Positions 55,867 through 64,000 of a stretch of 64,000 bases of DNA are shown one piece after another. The notes under the pieces were generated by a model that was not told the DNA's origin, did not search any database, and worked only from the letters and a program-made list of their open reading frames with translations. The position numbers and the translations under genes were made by a program. Each line of letters starts with the position of its first letter. The stretch's first letter is position 1. Origin of the DNA: Rhodobacteraceae bacterium XHP0102 (GTDB lineage: Bacteria; Pseudomonadota; Alphaproteobacteria; Rhodobacterales; Rhodobacteraceae). Location: the NCBI GenBank assembly GCA_025751475.1, contig JAOWLD010000004.1, positions 62,001 to 126,000 on the forward strand. Direction: 5' to 3'.

Positions 55867-56550
55867 ATGGATCCCGAGAATAACAGCCTGTTTAATGACC
55901 TGCATCCCGTGGTGATGGGATTGGCTGTGGTGATCTTCGGGCTTGAGGTGATGTTTCAACTCGCAACCGCAGGAATGTTGGGTGGCTCAGGCGGGGTGGG
56001 GTGGCGCATGGCCGCCATCCGCGATTATGGTGTCTTTCACGAAATTGCGGCTTGGATGCTGTCCAATCGCAGCTATCCCTCCAGCGATCTGTTCCGCCTT
56101 TTCACCTATCCGCTGATCCACGGCGGATTTATCCATGCGTTGTTTGTGAGTGTCTTTATCCTTGCCATTGGCAAGATGGTGTCTCAGGTTTTTTCTGGCG
56201 CTGCGGTCTTGGTTTTGTTTTTTGCAGGCTCGCTTGTTGGTGCGCTGGCCTTTGTTGGGCTTCTCAACAGCCCTTACCCGCTGATTGGCGGCTATCCTGG
56301 GGTCTATGCGCTGATCGGCGCATTTACCTTCATTCTTTGGGCGAACATGGGCCAGACGGGCGACAATCCGATGCGGGCATTTTCTTTGATTGCCATGCTT
56401 TTGGGCATTCAGATCCTATTTGCCTTTTTACAAGGGGATTGGGGCAGTGTCGTGTCCGACCTCACGGGGTTTGTGACAGGATTTGCCCTGTCATTTGTTT
56501 TGATCCCAGGGGGCTGGGCCCTGCTTCTGCAACGCCTTCGCAAACGCTAA
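55867..56550 (+). CDS. rhomboid-family protein lacking catalytic residues
   Basis: The 227-residue protein has six membrane helices and the rhomboid pattern LFRLFTYPLIHGGFIHALF near 75-93. The serine-protease motif GxSG in helix 4 is here GGYPG (141-145), with Pro144 in place of the nucleophile. The helix-6 catalytic His is replaced by Asp198 (VVSDLTGFVTGF). The oxyanion Asn after HxxF is also missing (HALFVSV). Proteolysis is thus not expected; such inactive rhomboids may bind or hold membrane partners. The ATG at 55867 has a GGTG-type site. Confidence 0.8.
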   Translation: MDPENNSLFNDLHPVVMGLAVVIFGLEVMFQLATAGMLGGSGGVGWRMAAIRDYGVFHEIAAWMLSNRSYPSSDLFRLFTYPLIHGGFIHALFVSVFILAIGKMVSQVFSGAAVLVLFFAGSLVGALAFVGLLNSPYPLIGGYPGVYALIGAFTFILWANMGQTGDNPMRAFSLIAMLLGIQILFAFLQGDWGSVVSDLTGFVTGFALSFVLIPGGWALLLQRLRKR

Positions 56551-56673
56551 TTTAGCGGGCGGCAGCCACGAATAATGGCTCAATCGGGGATGTGGTCACC
56601 ACCGCTTGAGGGGTGTTTGTGGCCATGGCCAATATCGCCAAGCCAAAAATCGCCACAAGCGGCGCGTGAAGGA

Positions 56674-57555
56674 TCAACCCGCGAGAAATGCTGTCACCTC
56701 ATGCGATTGTGCCTCAAGGGATTTGCGCATCTTGGCAAATGCAGCAGCCTCCAACTGGCGGACACGTTCCTTGGAAAGGCCCAATTCTTCACCGAGTGAT
56801 TCCAACGTGCGTGGCTCGTCCCGCAATTTGCGTTCGCGCACAATGAAGCGCTCGCGCTCATTCAAGGCGGACAGAGCATTCAACAGCCATTCGCGCAGCT
56901 GCGCGCGATCCCGTGACTGTTCGACCAACTCAGCGGCCTGTTCGCTATCATCTTCGAGCGTGTCAATCCATTCACGCCCTTCATCCTCGACCGATTGGGT
57001 GGCATTCAGAGAATAGTCTGATCCCGCAAGCCGGCCCTCCATCATTTCCACATCATGCAAGGGCACGCCCACTTCGGTGGCGATCATTTGCAAAAGCTGA
57101 TGTTTGTCGAGGGTTTCGCCTGCTGCCATTGCCTCGCGCTCAAGGCGCGTTTGCACACGGCGCATATTGAAAAACAGAGATTTCTGACTGGAGGTGGACC
57201 CTGTGCGCACCATGGACCAGTTGCGCATCACGTAATCTTGGATCGAGGCCTTGATCCACCACACCGCGTAGGTTGAAAAGCGCACACCACGATCAGGGTC
57301 AAATTTATCGGCCGCTTTCATCAGGCCCAGACCCGCTTCTTGGATCAGATCATTCATAGGCGCGCCGTAACGTCTAAACTTCGCAGCCATGGAAATGGCC
57401 AATCGCATATAAGCGGTCACCAGACGATGCAGAGCCTGCTCGTCACGGTGATCCCGCCAAGCGTAAGCCAGCTGCAATTCCGTTTCTGCGTCTAACAGTT
57501 CCGCTTTCATCGCACGGCGCGAAAGCGCTTTCTCTCCACCCATGTCCAAAGCCAT
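56674..57555 (-). CDS. rpoH: RNA polymerase sigma factor RpoH (RpoH-II type)
   Basis: The 293-residue group 3 sigma factor has region 2 (LIQEAGLGLMKAADKFDPDR near 70-89, then FSTYAVWWIKASIQDYVMRN), the RpoH box QKSLFFNMRR near 123-132, and region 4 with RTLESLGEELGLSKERVRQL near 251-270. Rhodobacterales carry two RpoH copies; the sequence fits RpoH-II, which answers oxidative and heat stress. Its C-terminus is close to the convergent rhomboid-like gene. Stress control is not visible in sequence. Confidence 0.93.
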   Translation of the reverse strand: MALDMGGEKALSRRAMKAELLDAETELQLAYAWRDHRDEQALHRLVTAYMRLAISMAAKFRRYGAPMNDLIQEAGLGLMKAADKFDPDRGVRFSTYAVWWIKASIQDYVMRNWSMVRTGSTSSQKSLFFNMRRVQTRLEREAMAAGETLDKHQLLQMIATEVGVPLHDVEMMEGRLAGSDYSLNATQSVEDEGREWIDTLEDDSEQAAELVEQSRDRAQLREWLLNALSALNERERFIVRERKLRDEPRTLESLGEELGLSKERVRQLEAAAFAKMRKSLEAQSHEVTAFLAG

Positions 57556-57672
57556 AACGCACCCCCTGTTGGCGTATCATTCGTGGCAGTGATCTTGTTC
57601 CGCATCATTTGCGGTTCTATGGGTGTTACGTGGCGGTATGACGAATGGATCACTTTTGGTGAGGAATTTCTT

Positions 57673-58215
57673 TTGACGGGTCTATCAGGTTTGAGCTTGG
57701 TTTTTGGGGGTGCCGCCTCTGGGAAGTCGCGGTTTGGCGAGGACTTGGTGCTGAATTCAGGTCTGTCGCCCGTCTATCTTGCCACCGCCGAGGCCTATGA
57801 TGATGAAATGGCCGCAAAAATTGCCAAGCATAAATCCGCGCGTGCGGCGGCGCAGTGGCGCACAATTGAGGTGCCGATGGACATCACCGCGACCCTTGGC
57901 ACGATTTCACGGGGGGAGGCGGTATTGATCGATTGCGCTACGCTTTGGCTGTCAAATTTGAGCGTGGCGGGGCGGGACTGGCGGGTGGAATGGGCCGCGC
58001 TTGCCGAGGCGATTTCGCGCTGCAATGGTCCTGTGGTTATCATTTCTAATGAGTTGGGCATGGGGATTGTGCCTGACCATCCCCTGTCACGCAGCTTTCG
58101 GCAGAACCAAGGCGAGCTGAACCAAGCGATCGCTGCCGCCGCTGATCTTGTGGTGATGGTCGCCGCTGGTTTGCCGCTTACCCTCAAAGGACAATTGCCA
58201 AAGGGGCAGGGGTGA
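57673..58215 (+). CDS. cobU: adenosylcobinamide kinase / guanylyltransferase CobU
   Basis: CobU phosphorylates adenosylcobinamide and transfers GMP in cobalamin nucleotide-loop assembly. It has P-loop LVFGGAASGKSRFGEDLV near 9-26 and the conserved VLIDCATLWLSNL near 84-96, NELGMGIVPDHPLSRSFR near 150-167. A TTG start at 57673 is suggested, six bases after GAGGAA. The longer frames from 57583 or 57619 add unrelated residues. Its end overlaps a CobC-like phosphatase gene. Confidence 0.85.
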   Translation: MTGLSGLSLVFGGAASGKSRFGEDLVLNSGLSPVYLATAEAYDDEMAAKIAKHKSARAAAQWRTIEVPMDITATLGTISRGEAVLIDCATLWLSNLSVAGRDWRVEWAALAEAISRCNGPVVIISNELGMGIVPDHPLSRSFRQNQGELNQAIAAAADLVVMVAAGLPLTLKGQLPKGQG

Positions 58216-58793
58216 TGCGCCGCGCCTTTTGGCTGCGCCACGGTCCGACCCATGCCACGGTGATCACAGGCTGGCGTGATGTTCCCGCTGATCTGAGCGA
58301 TCATGCGCAAATCGCGCGGCTTGATGCTTATCTGCCAAAAGGGGCTTTGGTGATTTCGTCTGACTTAATCCGTGCGGTCGAAACGGCGGATTGCTTGTCG
58401 CATAGCCGCAGCCGATTGCCCCATGACGCCGATCTGAGGGAATTCCATTTCGGCGACTGGGAGGGGCAGGGGTTTGATGCGGTCAGCCTATCCCATCCTG
58501 ATCTTTCCCGCACCTTTTGGGAGGGGGGGGAAGACACCCGCCCGCCCAACGGGGAAAGTTGGGCCATGGTCATGGCGCGGGTGAGCGGCGCGGCGGATCG
58601 CGCGCTGGCACAACACCCTGACCAAGATGTGATCTTCACCTGCCATTTTGGCGCAATCTTAACGCAAATCGCACGTCACGCAGGGCTAAGCGCATATCAG
58701 GCCTATGCCCATACCATTCCGCCCCTATCGATAACGGAATTTCACGAGACAGCGGGCGTATGGTCTATTGTGAGAATCGGATATTGCCCCTAG
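58215..58793 (+). CDS. histidine phosphatase, probably alpha-ribazole-5'-phosphate phosphatase
   Basis: The roughly 192-residue protein is of the histidine-phosphatase family. The phospho-His motif FWLRHGPTHA lies near 4-13, a second catalytic His is in FTCHFGAIL, and Glu in LREFHFGDWEG. Directly following cobU with an overlapping start (TGATG), it may be CobC, the phosphatase of cobalamin synthesis. Without that context it would be only a phosphoglycerate mutase-like protein. Confidence 0.78.
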   Translation: MRRAFWLRHGPTHATVITGWRDVPADLSDHAQIARLDAYLPKGALVISSDLIRAVETADCLSHSRSRLPHDADLREFHFGDWEGQGFDAVSLSHPDLSRTFWEGGEDTRPPNGESWAMVMARVSGAADRALAQHPDQDVIFTCHFGAILTQIARHAGLSAYQAYAHTIPPLSITEFHETAGVWSIVRIGYCP

Positions 58794-58826
58794 CACTGAT
58801 GTCATTGGCACAGGCTGGGGTGGGGC

Positions 58827-59510
58827 ATGGCGTATAGGCTTTTGATCGGACAACGATCCTATTCCAGTTGGTCACTTCGGGGCTATCTTTGCTTTGCGCT
58901 CTTCGATATCCCCGTAACCCTTGAAGAGGCCGTGATTTACAGCCCCGAATTTGCTGCACAGGTCAGTGCATTTGGCGGTGGATCAAGCGTGCCCGCTGTG
59001 GCTACGGAAGATGGCATTATCTTGCGCGACAGCCTGTCGATTGCGTGGCATCTGAGCGAAGCCTTCCCAAGACATGGTCTGTTGCCCCAAGCAGTTGCTG
59101 CGCGGGCTGAGGCGCAAAATCTTATTTCTGAAATGCATTCAGGCTTTGGCGCATTACGCAGTGCGTGCCCCATGAATCTGCGCACAGCTTGGGTTGATTT
59201 CATTCCCAGTGATGCGGTTATGGCCGATCTTGCAGGCTTGGAGGCACGCTTGGGCGCGGCGCTGGAAAAATCGGGTGGGCCATTCTTATTTGGCGCGCCG
59301 ACAGTGGCGGATGCGTTTTATGCGCCTGTCGCCATTCGTATCGCAGGCTATGGTCTGCCCGTCAGCGCGCGTCTGCGGGCCTATGTCAACGCGACCCTAG
59401 CGCTGCCCGTGATCCAAGATTGGCGCGAGCGGGGCCTTGCACAGGATGCAGAAGTGTCTGTTTATGACATGGCCCCGCTTGAGCGGCGACCCTTTCCACA
59501 GCAGATTTGA
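58827..59510 (+). CDS. glutathione S-transferase family protein
   Basis: The 227-residue protein has an N-terminal thioredoxin-like domain (RLLIGQRSYSSWSLRGYLCF near 4-23 with the Ser-rich catalytic turn; SVPAVATEDGIILRDSLSIA near 52-71 with the glutathione-binding SDS-like motif as RDS). A helical C-terminal domain follows (FLFGAPTVADAFYAPVAIRI near 152-171). The class resembles bacterial zeta/nu-type GSTs, but the substrate is unknown. It precedes comM. Confidence 0.85.
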   Translation: MAYRLLIGQRSYSSWSLRGYLCFALFDIPVTLEEAVIYSPEFAAQVSAFGGGSSVPAVATEDGIILRDSLSIAWHLSEAFPRHGLLPQAVAARAEAQNLISEMHSGFGALRSACPMNLRTAWVDFIPSDAVMADLAGLEARLGAALEKSGGPFLFGAPTVADAFYAPVAIRIAGYGLPVSARLRAYVNATLALPVIQDWRERGLAQDAEVSVYDMAPLERRPFPQQI

Positions 59511-59511
59511 A

Positions 59512-59527
59512 TTAACCACTCGCTAAC
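59512..59527 (+). promoter_or_regulatory. possible CtrA-like half-site pair before comM
   Basis: TTAACCACTCGCTAAC reads as TTAA-N7-CTAAC, one base away from the CtrA consensus TTAA-N7-TTAAC. It lies about 25-40 bases before the comM start candidates. The consensus is short and chance hits are common. Confidence 0.25.
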
Positions 59528-59551
59528 CATGTGCCGCCTATGCTGCGGCCC

Positions 59552-61093
59552 ATGTTTGACGCGCCCAACCCATCTTCGCTTGCCACTGTCCACACCGTCA
59601 GCTTTGAGGGGTTGGAGGCGCGCCGCGTTGAGGTGCAATGTGCCGTCACCCCAGGTAGCCCGCAATTCACAATTGTCGGCCTGCCCGACAAAGCTGTGAC
59701 CGAGGCGAAGGAGCGGGTGCGCACCGCCTTGACCCATATGGCCATCGCCTTGCCCGCGCGGCGCATAACCATCAACCTTTGCCCCGCGGATCACCCCAAA
59801 GAGGGCGCACATTACGATCTGCCGATTGCGCTCGCGCTTTTGGCCGCACTTGGTGTCATCCCCAAAGATCGCAGCGAGGAGGCGCTGGCCTTGGGTGAAC
59901 TCTCTTTGGACGGGCGGCTTTTGCCCGTTTTGGGCAGTCTGCCCGCCGCCTTGGCCGCCGGCGAGGACGGGCGCGTGTTGCTGTGCCCCGCCGCTTGTGG
60001 GGCAGAGGCGGCATGGGTTGGCGCAACCGCCGTGTTTGCCGCGCGCGATTTGGCGCAGATGATTGCACATCTCAATGTCAAGCGCCCTTTGCTGCCCGCT
60101 GAACCTGGTGAGGTGCGCGGGGGCGACTACGCCACCTGCTTTTCCGAGGTGCGTGGACAAGAACGGGCCAAGCGCGCGCTTGAGATTGCCGCCGCAGGCC
60201 GCCACCATGTGTTGATGATCGGCCCGCCTGGATCGGGCAAGTCCATGTTGGCCAGTCGGATGCCCACAATCCTTCCGCAATTAACCCCCGCGGAGGCGCT
60301 GGAAACCTCGATGATCCATTCCATTGCGGGACTGTTGGATGAGGGTGGGATTTCTCGCGACCGTCCTTTTCGCGCCCCCCATCACACGGCGTCCATGGCC
60401 GCCCTTGTGGGCGGCGGACGTCATGCGAAACCAGGCGAGATCAGTTTGGCGCATAATGGCGTTTTGTTCTTGGATGAGTTTCCCGAATATCCGCGGCCCG
60501 TGCTCGAGACCTTGCGCCAACCGATTGAGACAGGCGATGTCCATGTGGCCCGCGCAAATGCCCATGTCAGCTACCCGTGCAGGTTCCTTTTGATCGCGGC
60601 TGCAAACCCTTGCCGCTGTGGGCAGCTCTATGATGCCAATGCCGCCTGTTCGCGCGCGCCCAACTGCGGTGCGGATTATATGGGGCGCATCTCTGGCCCA
60701 TTGATGGATCGGTTCGACATTCGGCTGGAGGTGTCGGCCGTGGCCTTCGGTGATCTTGAGCGCCCTTCTGGCGGGGACGCATCGACCACCATTGCCGCGC
60801 GGGTGGCTGCGGCGCGCGCCCGTCAAAGCGCACGATTCGAGGCGATTGGGGTCGAGGCGCGGGTGAACGCGGATGCCACGGGCAAATTGTTGGAGGACAT
60901 CGCGGAGATCACGCCCGCCGCGCGCGCCCTCATGACACGGGCGGCGGAGCGGTTTGGCCTTTCGGCGCGCGGATATCACCGTGTGCTGCGCCTTGGCCGA
61001 ACCATCGCGGATTTGGCCAATTCCGACCAAACCGAGGAGGCACATATCCTTGAGGCGGTCGGCTATCGCATCACGCAAAGCCGCGAAGGTTAG
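59552..61093 (+). CDS. comM: YifB/ComM family Mg-chelatase-like ATPase
   Basis: ComM is a hexameric helicase that drives branch migration in transformation. The roughly 513-residue protein has the N-terminal LON-type domain ([20 protein letters not shown]), the AAA+ P-loop [20 protein letters not shown] near 226-245, Walker [31 protein letters not shown], and the zinc-type CRCGQ...C...C sequence near 360-378. ATG choices are 59552 and 59540; a GTG at 59531 would be longest. A GTG or ATG without a clear ribosome site leaves the start uncertain. It is convergent with gshB, overlapping by four bases. Confidence 0.9.
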   Translation: MFDAPNPSSLATVHTVSFEGLEARRVEVQCAVTPGSPQFTIVGLPDKAVTEAKERVRTALTHMAIALPARRITINLCPADHPKEGAHYDLPIALALLAALGVIPKDRSEEALALGELSLDGRLLPVLGSLPAALAAGEDGRVLLCPAACGAEAAWVGATAVFAARDLAQMIAHLNVKRPLLPAEPGEVRGGDYATCFSEVRGQERAKRALEIAAAGRHHVLMIGPPGSGKSMLASRMPTILPQLTPAEALETSMIHSIAGLLDEGGISRDRPFRAPHHTASMAALVGGGRHAKPGEISLAHNGVLFLDEFPEYPRPVLETLRQPIETGDVHVARANAHVSYPCRFLLIAAANPCRCGQLYDANAACSRAPNCGADYMGRISGPLMDRFDIRLEVSAVAFGDLERPSGGDASTTIAARVAAARARQSARFEAIGVEARVNADATGKLLEDIAEITPAARALMTRAAERFGLSARGYHRVLRLGRTIADLANSDQTEEAHILEAVGYRITQSREG

Positions 61094-62034
61094 ACGCCGC
61101 GCCGTGCCTCGATGGCCTGCCAAATGATTTCGGCGACATTGACCCCGTCAAAGCGTTCTAATTCTTGAATGCCCGTAGGCGAGGTCACATTGATTTCGGT
61201 CAGGTAATCCCCGATCACGTCAATGCCTACGAAAATTTGGCCCTTCTCGCGCAGCAGCGGGCCGATTTTCGCGCATATCTCATGTTCGCGGGCGGTCAGC
61301 CCAATTTTCTCAGCGCGTCCACCAACGTGCATATTTGACCGCGTCTCGCCTTCAGCAGGCACGCGGTTGATCGCCCCCACGGGTTCCCCATCAATCAAGA
61401 TGATCCGCTTGTCGCCCTTGGTGACATCTGCCAAGAATTTCTGCGCTATCAAAGGCTCGCGGCTCATGGATGTGAACATTTCATGCAGCGAATTGAGGTT
61501 GCGGTCCGAAGGCTCCAAGCGAAACACGCCCGCGCCGCCATTGCCGTAAAGCGGCTTTATGATGATGTCGCCGTGGCGCGCCCGAAAAGCACGCAATGCA
61601 CCGATGTCGCGGGCAATCATCGTGGGCGGGGTAAGATCAGGGAAATCCAGAACCAACAGTTTTTCAGGATAGTTGCGCACCCAAAACGGGTCGTTCACAA
61701 CCAGCGTTTCTGGATGAATCCGTTCCAACAGATGGGTGGTGGTGATGTAGCCCATGTCAAAGGGCGGGTCTTGGCGCAGCAGCACCACATCCCAATCGCC
61801 CAAATCAATGGTTTGTTCCGTGCCCAAAGTGAAATGGTTGCCCTTCTCACGGCGCAAGCTCAGTGGCCATCCCCGTGCGCAGACACGCCCTTCATCGAGA
61901 AACAGGCGATCTGGCGTGTAATAAAACAGCTCATGCCCGCGGGCTTGGGCTTCAAGGCCCACGCGAAAGGTGCTGTCTGCATCAATATTGATCGGCCCGA
62001 TCGGGTCCATCTGAATTGCGACTTTGAGCGCCAT
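61090..62034 (-). CDS. gshB: glutathione synthase
   Basis: GshB joins gamma-glutamylcysteine and glycine using ATP. The 314-residue ATP-grasp protein has the typical [20 protein letters not shown] near 7-26, [40 protein letters not shown] near 159-178, and [20 protein letters not shown] near 265-284. It ends at the comM stop. Rhodobacterales make glutathione for redox and GST use, and a GST gene lies nearby. Confidence 0.96.
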   Translation of the reverse strand: MALKVAIQMDPIGPINIDADSTFRVGLEAQARGHELFYYTPDRLFLDEGRVCARGWPLSLRREKGNHFTLGTEQTIDLGDWDVVLLRQDPPFDMGYITTTHLLERIHPETLVVNDPFWVRNYPEKLLVLDFPDLTPPTMIARDIGALRAFRARHGDIIIKPLYGNGGAGVFRLEPSDRNLNSLHEMFTSMSREPLIAQKFLADVTKGDKRIILIDGEPVGAINRVPAEGETRSNMHVGGRAEKIGLTAREHEICAKIGPLLREKGQIFVGIDVIGDYLTEINVTSPTGIQELERFDGVNVAEIIWQAIEARRGV

Positions 62035-62112
62035 GGTTCACCCTTTACATTGCTTGCCCCTTTCATGGCCTTTGAGGCAGGGGGACGCAATGGTCAAAAC
62101 GTGACAGTCGTC

Positions 62113-62466
62113 TCATTCCAGAAAGGCGTTCTCGACAATGTGAATGCGTCCAACCTGATCCACCGCTGCAATATCATAGCGGCAGGGGGTGGCCAGACCC
62201 GATGGGAATTGGCCTAAATATTCATCACCTGTTTGCAGAATGCGCGCCCGCTGCGCGCGACCCACGCGCGTCAATGCCGTCTCAACACTGCGTGATTTTT
62301 TCACTTCCACAAAGATCACGTCTTGGTCCTTGGAGAATACCAGATCGATTTCACCCGCCCGTCCGCGCCACCGCTGCGCGCGAATCTTATAACCGTGTTC
62401 CTGATAATGGCGGCAGACCTGTGCCTCGGCGGAAAGACCCGCAAGATAGGCGCTTTGCCCTTTCAT
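62113..62466 (-). CDS. yraN: YraN family (UPF0102) endonuclease-like protein
   Basis: The 117-residue protein has the restriction-endonuclease-like core of YraN: AEAQVCRHYQEHGYKIRAQR near 10-29, then RGRAGEIDLVFSKDQDVIFV with the Glu-x-Asp and VEVKKSRSVET. Its cellular role is not settled. Its start overlaps the rsmI stop by four bases. The lpoA-rsmI-yraN neighbourhood is conserved in many proteobacteria. Confidence 0.92.
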   Translation of the reverse strand: MKGQSAYLAGLSAEAQVCRHYQEHGYKIRAQRWRGRAGEIDLVFSKDQDVIFVEVKKSRSVETALTRVGRAQRARILQTGDEYLGQFPSGLATPCRYDIAAVDQVGRIHIVENAFLE

Positions 62467-63359
62467 TCTGAGCTGTCCAAAGACAGGCCCAATTGATACA
62501 CATCGCGCTTGGGCAAGCTCAGTTCCGCGGCCACTTGCGCGGCAGCAGATTTCAGCCGCTCCGATTTGAGTCGTTCGCGCAAGAGAGCGATCACTGCGGC
62601 CTCATCTGCGACTTGCTTTTCGGCGCGGTCAATCACAAGCACAATTTCGCCTTTCAAGCTTCGCTCGGAAACAGCCGCGATGACTTCGGCCAGCGATCCC
62701 CGAATGATTTCTTCAAACTTTTTCGTCAATTCGCGGCACAATGCGATTTGGCGGTCATGGCTCCAAATTTCGGCCATTTCGTTTAACAATTTATGAATCC
62801 TTTTGGGGCTTTCATACAGGATCACCGTGGCGGGCGTTGTGTCCAATTCGGCAAGAAATTTTTGGCGCTCCCCTGCTTTGGGTGGGGGGAAGCCCGCGAA
62901 GAGAAAGCGATCACTGGGCAAGCCCGATACGGTGAGCGCCGCCAATGAGGCCGATGGACCGGGGGCTGTGGTAACAAGGTGGCCTTGCGCAATTGCAGCG
63001 CGCCCCAAGGCAAAGCCTGGATCAGCCACCAGTGGCGTGCCTGCCTCGGATGCATAGGCCACGGATTTCCCCGCCGCCAATAATGCCATGATCTTGGGGC
63101 GCATCTCCGCCCCGTTGTGGTCGTGATAGGGCAGCACCTGCCGCCCGTTTAAAGCCACGCCATGAATATCCAACAAATGACGCAAGCTGCGGGTATCTTC
63201 GGCGGCGATCACATCGCAATTGGCCAAAATATCCAAACCGCGCAAGGTGATGTCGCGCGCGCTGCCGATCGGGGTGGCGATGAAATACAGCCCCGCAGCC
63301 AGCTTGGCCGTGCGGGGGGCGTATGAGAATTCGCGCCCGTTTTCTGTGTTGTTTTGCAT
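62463..63359 (-). CDS. rsmI: 16S rRNA (cytidine-2'-O)-methyltransferase RsmI
   Basis: RsmI methylates C1402 of 16S rRNA. The 298-residue protein of the SUMT-like fold has AAGLYFIATPIGSARDITLR near 21-40, CDVIAAEDTRSLRHLLDIHG near 49-68, YHDHNGAEM, and VTTAPGPSASLAALTVSGLP near 137-156. It is divergent from the LpoA-type gene, with 103 bases between. Confidence 0.95.
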   Translation of the reverse strand: MQNNTENGREFSYAPRTAKLAAGLYFIATPIGSARDITLRGLDILANCDVIAAEDTRSLRHLLDIHGVALNGRQVLPYHDHNGAEMRPKIMALLAAGKSVAYASEAGTPLVADPGFALGRAAIAQGHLVTTAPGPSASLAALTVSGLPSDRFLFAGFPPPKAGERQKFLAELDTTPATVILYESPKRIHKLLNEMAEIWSHDRQIALCRELTKKFEEIIRGSLAEVIAAVSERSLKGEIVLVIDRAEKQVADEAAVIALLRERLKSERLKSAAAQVAAELSLPKRDVYQLGLSLDSSE

Positions 63360-63462
63360 CTGATCCGTTGTTTATCTGTCGGCCCGTGCCATTGCGAGCG
63401 TTTACTTGGCGGGCAGGACTGGCTAGGGTTTGCGCAAATTGGCCCCACTGGGAGAGATCGCT

Positions 63463-64000
63463 ATGATCCCTGCTTTGAGAAAATTTCGCAAGTTCTTGCG
63501 GTTAAGTTTGGTTCTGTTCGCAGGCGCGGCTTTGTCTGCCTGTCAGGCTGGCCTCGGATCAGGCACGCAGGTTGGACAAACTGTGCGTGTGGCGATGCTG
63601 CTGCCTTACGGCTCTCCCAATGCGGGGGATGATCTTTTGGCGACAAGCCTCGAGAATGCGGCGCGCCTTGCCGCCGCTGAGGCGATTGGAACCGAGATCG
63701 AATTGGTCGTCTATCCAACCCAAGCCGATGCGGGCACGGCTGCTGCTGTCGCGCAGCAGGCGGTTTCTGAAGGGGCCGATGTGATCTTGGGGCCCTTGCG
63801 CTCGGATGCGGCGGCGGCGGTGGGGGTTGCTGTGGCAAATTCCAACGTCTCGGTCCTAAGCTTTTCCAACAACGCCAGCATCGCAGGGCGCAATCTGTTC
63901 GTTCTGGGCCTGACCTTTGACAATGCGGCACAGCGTATGGTGGCCTATGCTGCGGCCAACGGCCGTGACAGGATCATGGTGGTTCATGCGCGCAATTTGG
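63463..64000 (+). CDS. LpoA/LppC-type penicillin-binding protein activator lipoprotein (partial)
   Basis: The frame opens at the ATG at 63463 and runs off the right edge without a stop. It has a signal peptide with lipobox LSAC (the Cys near residue 27) and then the LppC fold start VRVAMLLPYGSPNAGDDLLA. GADVILGPLRSDAAAAVGVA follows. This is a periplasmic-binding-like outer-membrane lipoprotein that stimulates penicillin-binding protein 1a in enterics. Its place divergent from rsmI-yraN is the classical one. Only about 179 codons are visible. Confidence 0.85.
   Translation, partial: MIPALRKFRKFLRLSLVLFAGAALSACQAGLGSGTQVGQTVRVAMLLPYGSPNAGDDLLATSLENAARLAAAEAIGTEIELVVYPTQADAGTAAAVAQQAVSEGADVILGPLRSDAAAAVGVAVANSNVSVLSFSNNASIAGRNLFVLGLTFDNAAQRMVAYAAANGRDRIMVVHARNL

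Noticed and set aside
56552-56677. 41-codon minus-strand frame after rpoH with a signal-like hydrophobic start
   Set aside because: It needs a TTG start that overlaps the rpoH stop and has no ribosome site. The composition is suggestive but support is too weak.
58255-58270. GGTGATCACAGG as a third GntR site
   Set aside because: It lacks the leading T of TGTGATCACA, lies inside the CobC-like coding sequence and has no flanking match.

Overview
The window looks like chromosomal DNA of an alphaproteobacterium of the family Rhodobacteraceae (roseobacter group). This rests on gene content and order: a trmD-rpsP-ffh operon that includes a chorismate mutase, a DUF4212/SSS acetate transporter pair beside acs, an RpoH-II sigma factor, a FYDLN-type acidic protein, and doeA/doeB ectoine catabolism genes. 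No phage, insertion sequence, CRISPR array or rRNA operon was seen. Two tRNAs are present, Gln-TTG and Ala-GGC.

Layout. 1-5.7 kb (minus) is a translation and secretion operon, ffh - two GNAT acetyltransferases - chorismate mutase - rpsP - a 51-residue membrane peptide - rimM - trmD - rplS - rpmE. Most of its neighbours are coupled by short overlaps. 5.8-15.2 kb (minus) is an acetate block: acs, adk, DUF4212, actP, a cNMP/CBS/DUF294 protein, a small membrane protein, and a membrane sensor fused to a DnaQ-type exonuclease. 15.2-20 kb holds a regulatory region, a LysR gene coupled to an Ldh-type dehydrogenase, an OxyR-like regulator lacking the peroxidatic cysteine, and a degenerate PPP-type phosphatase. 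20-25 kb is ybbP-ybbA divergent from tesA and a nitrilase. 25-30.5 kb has a Pro-Glu repeat protein, flgBCD, and a flgE whose 3' end is replaced by the 3'-truncated remains of a sensor kinase on the other strand. An oxidoreductase-like gene and an orphaned LuxR-type response regulator follow.

30.5-35.3 kb (minus) is a capsule export and Kdo block (kpsT, kpsE, kdsA, phosphohexomutase). 35.5-40.6 kb carries an SseB-like gene, MAPEG, lpd, a GntR regulator, a YgjP peptidase, and the FYDLN protein. The same TGTGATCACA palindrome overlaps the stop codons just upstream of lpd and of the GntR gene. 40.7-46.3 kb has a soluble chemoreceptor and the ectoine-degradation genes doeD <-> doeA-doeB. 46.5-50.6 kb has a RecD-like helicase, TIGR02186/TSUP, and purine nucleoside phosphorylase. 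50.6-57.6 kb has rimI-tsaB-NifU with an Irr-type box, usp, ilvE, a VOC protein, trpS, a rhomboid lacking catalytic residues, and rpoH. 57.6-64 kb has cobU, a CobC-like phosphatase, GST, comM, gshB, yraN, rsmI, and the start of an LpoA/LppC lipoprotein.

Working together: Acs makes AMP and PPi, Adk recycles the AMP, and ActP/DUF4212 imports acetate. KdsA next to KpsE/KpsT suggests a Kdo-containing capsule. DoeA, DoeB and DoeD take ectoine to aspartate semialdehyde. The features most worth a second look are the flgE/kinase junction, three enzyme-like or sensor-like proteins that have lost key residues, and two operator predictions (Irr and GntR).
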